Shown here: piece after piece, positions 60,145 through 64,000 of the stretch
Layout of the letters: every line of letters begins with the position of its first letter
How positions within the stretch are numbered: the stretch's first letter is position 1
From: Gnetum montanum
Taxonomy: Eukaryota; Streptophyta; Gnetopsida; Gnetales; Gnetaceae
Reading direction: 5' to 3'
Length of the DNA: 64,000 nucleotides
NCBI GenBank assembly: GCA_015680685.1
Contig: MNCI01034009.1
Coordinates: 1,270,088-1,334,087, forward strand
Notes under the pieces: generated by a model
Seen by the model: only the letters and a program-made list of their open reading frames with translations
What the model was told of the DNA's origin: nothing
Database searches by the model: none
Program-made: the position numbers and the translations under genes

Positions 60145-61006
60145 GGATGAGGGAAATCCCTCATAGCTAAACGGTTGAGGATGGAAAGGATTAATAAATG
60201 AAGGGCGAGGATCCTTGCATGTTGGAAGTATTCTGGCTTGGTCATATTTACCCCATTAGGTTTCACACACTTGATTATAATGAGCATAGTGGGGCACTTT
60301 ATATGATGTAGTTCCTAGATAACAAGTTAACCCACTATGATGTTTGAGACCATTAGATGGTATGCAAGGATTGGGATGATGCTCTCCATGGCTATGTTCA
60401 TTGGGCCGGATTGTTGTTGGAGTGTGAGTTGGTGGCCTTGATGAAGTTACATGAGGTGTTGGGTTCGAAGATAAGGGTGCACCATAGTGTTGGACTTGTG
60501 TTGAGTCGGAAGATGCAGTGGCCTTGGAATTGTGTTATCCCTTCTTACGGTCATGTTTAAAGGAGGGGCACTTTTGATGTTGAGGAGGCTTTTCACTACT
60601 ATTGGTAGTAGCAGCACAAGTGGTGTTCGTGGATTGTTGTGGTGGTGTAGATGCCTTAGGAATAGTTGGTGGTAATGCGGAAGGAGGGAAAGGATGAGAA
60701 TGTTGAAAATGAGGAGAAATGTAGGATATGCAAGGTGGTGGTTGTGTTGGAGGCATGGGCTGATAGTATTGAGGAGAATGGTATTGTGGTGAGATAGAGT
60801 ATGTTGGCCTAGTTGGGGAAATAGGATGTTGAAAAAGATAAGCGTTTGGGTTCAGATGATATGAAGGGTGTCCCCAGTTTAGTGGTGGTCTCCCCCATGA
60901 TTGGGATTGTTGCCACTGTGATCGAACACAGTATCTCTGTATGAACTCTGGATGTAACGTGTTTCCCCAATGCTCCTGTAAATGTGACAAGATTGGTCAT
61001 TGGCCC
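60145..61006 (-). pseudogene. Element D gag, C-terminal part
   Basis: Minus-strand Pro/Tyr/His/Gln-rich segment (60990-60535): WGRPPLNWGHPSYHL, SPQYHSPQYYQPMPP, then NSSEKPPQHQKCPSFKHD, the equivalent of the gag tail of G. It continues in broken frames to about 60145, with NPCIPSN and INPFHPQPFSYEG also seen in B (22090-22330). The N at 61007 cuts the gene. Confidence 0.65.
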
Positions 61007-61007
61007 N
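61007..61007. other. Assembly seam joining gag of D to ORF3 of E
   Basis: A single N. Left of it is gag of D, right of it the interior of an ORF3 on the same strand. These are not adjacent in any element here, so unknown sequence is missing or the join is wrong. Confidence 0.75.
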
Positions 61008-62536
61008 CTGTATTGTAGTGACATCACTTGGGATGTTGAAAATATTTTTCATGACTTGACCCATTTGTAGTAGTCTATCAAGCACATCCTCATGTTTTGT
61101 AGGAGACATTGAGGTACTAGCTAATATTTGAGCATTTTTGGCTCTAGAAAGACTGATTGGAAGTACAACAGGTACATTGAATGATTTATTTATTTGAAAA
61201 ATGATCACTTTTGTGGCTCCCACTACATTCTAGTGCTACATAATGATGACCACGGCTCCTTCTCAAGTTTCTAGTACTATTTGGAACAATGTAGTGTTCT
61301 CAAAAATCTATTATGACCATTGGTTCCATCCTCCTAACTGTAATGAAATCTTTCCACTTGTAGGATCTATGAAGATTTTGGATTGGATGGAATTATCAAT
61401 GACTTTATATAAGTTGACCTCCTCATGTGTTCCCCAACTCATAGTCTCTGAAATTTTCTATAGATGACTCATTGACAACCTGTAATCTTGCTATGGTAGT
61501 GGTAGAACTTGGTGCTATTGTTGTTCTTATTGTTGCTACTAGCCACTAGATACTACTTATTATTGTTTCTCAATAGTTTGAATGGTTTCCTTAGTGCCTA
61601 TTTTTTCTTCACTTGATCCTTATTTGGAGGCACTAGCTTAAGCATTTCAACATAGGAAGCATTCTATGCCTTCCTAAGGACATCATTGGTATAACCTTTA
61701 ATGCTAGCTCGCTTGCATAAGGTAAGGGAATAGAAGTATCAACTTCCTTACATTCTTTTTCTCAAATTGCTATTGGATCTCAAGGAAATAGAGGTATGTG
61801 ATGTTTATGTTAAATTTCCCCATTAAGATCACACTTCCTCTTCCCACATACATTGATATTTTGTTTAATATTTTTATGAGAAACAAGTGATATGTGCTGA
61901 TTTTAAAGTAGATTTTCACCTCAAAGGTCAGCTCACTATAATCCTTATCATCTTTGCCATATGCCTACTACAACCATAGCTTTCTTGCATCTGTATCATA
62001 TCTAGTGGAGATTTGTGCCACCTTTGCCCCTTCATTGGGTACATTAAGTGCTTAAAAATTATCTTAATTGAATAAGACACTAAGAGTCCCTTGATTTTCA
62101 CCATAGCATATGATTGTTTATTCTTCCAAAATTGAAGTGTCTCTCCTAAGTACCAATCTCCACTTTTTTTCAAGGTGGGTCACAAAGGAGATGATTGGAG
62201 TTGGGCCTTAACAATATCTAGGAAAAACTCCATGAATGGACCAAAGTTAAGTTCCACAATCATAGTAGACACGATGGATTTCTCTTGAATAGCCTGAAGG
62301 CATTTAGGTAACAACATGAGTTACTGTCCTTGTTCTGGCACTTGTGGAACTTCTATCTTTGCTTGGGAAAATTACTCTATGGTAGGGATATGTTGATGGA
62401 TGCTGAAAGCCTGCACCTCCTGCTCTACATGTTCTACTTATAGGGTTTGCTTCATTGTTTGGCCTCTTCCCTGGCCTCTTGGTCTTTTGCTTGCTAGTTG
62501 TTAGGGTTATCCTATCGCTCCTCTTTTCAAGGCCAT
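61008..62536 (-). pseudogene. ORF3 of element E, N-terminal half
   Basis: Minus-strand start ATG GCC TTG AAA AGA GGA (M-A-L-K-R-G). It contains the domain region around 61950-61680, then FNVPVVLPISLSRAK, KHEDVLDRLLQMGQVMKNIF and IPSDVTTIQ, matching D at 56870-56660, and stops at the N. Degenerate. Confidence 0.6.
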
Positions 62537-63372
62537 AAGTAATCATTAAATATTTAGAAATTATTAAAATGTTTACACCAATCCTTGATAACTCATTTCC
62601 TTACTTGTACCCATAGTTAGATCAAGTTCTTAGCTTATTATGATTGCAGAGTTAGAAAATTTTTCAAAAAGGAACCACTTAGGTGTTCTTTCCCATATAA
62701 CCCTTCATAATTATTAATTTTTCTCTTAATTATGGTCCAAAATAGTTGGTATGGTAAATTAAGAGGATTTTTTAAGTGTTTTTGGCCTTGGTTTGATTAA
62801 AAAATTTTGTTATTTTCCTATACTTACCCTTTAAGATATCTTCCAAGTTTTAGGATTTTTTGGCTTAAATTTCAACAATATCACACCAACTACCCCCCTC
62901 CCCCATGACTAAATTGAGGGTCCTATGAGGGTTAATTTATGAGCATCATAAGTGAGGGTGTTAGAGCTCTAACGTTGAAAGAAAAAATGGCAAAAACTCT
63001 CTTTTGTAGAAATGAAGAATGGAAATTTTTTCTAACTCCCTTGTGTTATATATACTAATTTATATGCACAATATCGTAGATCATATATCATACATATGAT
63101 AACATAGGCCATTTGATATCATAACTACTATATCATTGTTGAAATCTTCAAACTTTTCTTAAAATTTTTAGGAAAAAGTGAGTCAAATCAAATGTTTGGA
63201 AGATATGTAGCATATCTAGAGGGTCTTGGAATGGATATGATGTACTAGTTATAAAAATCAAGCATTAAAAGTCTATGATAAAGGGATCGTGGCCTATGAA
63301 AGTTTATTAAGTGTGTATAAGATGGATGAGAAAGGAAATGAAGTATTGGTGTATAACAAAGTTATTGGATGT
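62537..63372 (-). other. Element E region upstream of ORF3, with cassette and purine tract
   Basis: No gene. A purine tract is at 62891-62908 (minus AGTCATGGGGGAGGGGGGTA). A TATA-like AGTATATATAAC (63045-63056) follows upstream GATATCA / ACATATGATA words (63060-63139). Same order as D. The left end of the following LTR is at 63373. Confidence 0.5.
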
Positions 63373-64000
63373 TGATGAAGTGTTTGTTGGTAGTCGCATT
63401 CATGGCCCTGTATATGTGGCCCCATCAACGCATCCTTCCATGCGTTGACGTGGCCCCATTTACACAACACCTATTTCGGCCTATAAATAAGAGGGCCTTC
63501 TACCTCATTGAGGTACCTTTTTGTCAGTTGTAGCAAAGCTCTTGCAGTTTGTTCCCATAGGAGATAGAATATTTTCCAAGTGCCCGAAATAGGTGTAAAG
63601 AAGGTGTCTGGCTCTTTATTTGAGCACTGATGTATCTGAGCCCATTGGCTTGAACGGCAATAAAGATGAGCTTTCAAGCATTCCTTGCAGCATTTGGACT
63701 TAGTCATTTATTGCATTTAATAGTTTAATGTTTCTATGCTTTTATAATTACTTTAGTTTCTCTTATTACTAGTTTAATTGTTATCACTCATTTATAGTTC
63801 ATAGAAACCATAAGTATGACCATCTCGAACATAAATCCAACACTTGGTAACCTAGTGACACCTAACGTCTGGTAACCCAGTAGTGGTTAGGAAATGCTCA
63901 GGACATGCCTGGAAGATGGGATCGGATACTTATGTTAGGAAGAGTTAAGATACAGGTTAGGATAATTATAGGTTAGATAATATTTTATTCCTTACCTTCT
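63373..64000 (+). repeat. Forward LTR running off the window
   Basis: Starts TGATGAAGTGTTTG, like the LTR of A (TGATGAAGTGTC). U3 has a perfect inverted repeat TCAACGCAT-6-ATGCGTTGA (63425-63448) within a larger GTGGCCCC repeat. TATA box CCTATAAATAAG at 63479-63490, then the family words 'ctctttatttgagcac' and 'gtatctgagccc'. The end is outside the window. Confidence 0.75.

Larger units (their letters stand above)
54390..61006 (-). mobile_element. Element D: gag + ORF3 retrotransposon without pol
   Basis: On the minus strand from right to left: gag end (61006-60145), spacer (60144-58740), promoter-like cassette (58735-58675), purine tract (58500-58483), ORF3 (58200-55439), polypurine tract (55291-55276), 3' LTR (55275-54390). 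Its architecture matches B. The 5' LTR and start of gag are lost at the N at 61007. No reverse transcriptase or integrase is present. Confidence 0.75.

Overview
This window is nuclear DNA of a plant, probably a seed plant with a large, repeat-rich genome. The evidence is an intron-containing plant gene of phylloquinone synthesis surrounded by layers of decayed Ty3/gypsy LTR retrotransposons of the Athila/Tat type. I lean towards a gymnosperm because of the age and density of the nested elements, but the sequence does not settle the species. The only intact host gene I can support is AAE14 (o-succinylbenzoyl-CoA ligase) on the minus strand at 35920-39220. It has ten exons, nine GT-AG introns and a 563-residue product ending in SSL.

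Layout. 1-105 and 9761-16275 are two halves of an old Ty3 element (A, plus strand), split inside its integrase by a 9.65-kb Tat-like gag-protease element (T1, 106-9755) that still has a perfect 5-bp target duplication (ATGAC). 16276-17690 is an unassigned remnant. 17690-32523 is element B (minus strand; gag plus ORF3, no pol). Its gag is interrupted by element C (23556-30528, plus strand, paired LTRs, gag-protease-RT). 32524-33329 is an LTR remnant. 33330-42579 is the host island: AAE14, two SINE-like repeats and otherwise featureless AT-rich DNA. 42580-43488 is a solo LTR with target duplication CCCTT. 43878-47735 holds element F broken by element G. 47740 to about 54090 is element H, a relative of T1 that carries pol. 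54390-61006 is element D (minus, like B), joined through an N to a further ORF3 copy (E, 61008-62536). A forward LTR runs from 63373 off the end.

How the parts relate. T1 and H form one family: long LTRs with minisatellites, a tandem array around TATGACTATAAACTAGC, and a matching polypurine tract. A, B, C, D, E, F and G form a second family: LTRs begin TGATGA, the primer-binding site looks like a decayed TGGCGCCGTTGCCGGGGA, and the tract before the 3' LTR is GTGGGGGTA. The most striking pattern is in this second family. LTR upstream regions carry arrays of short palindromes that differ between subfamilies. Elements with the third ORF (ORF3: a plant-transposon-protein-like domain followed by a long coiled coil) carry a second TATA-plus-palindrome cassette and a purine tract just upstream of ORF3. 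The palindrome words in that cassette match the LTR of the same element in D and B. This suggests an internally promoted retrotransposon gene that co-evolves with its own DNA motif. It is inferred from sequence only.
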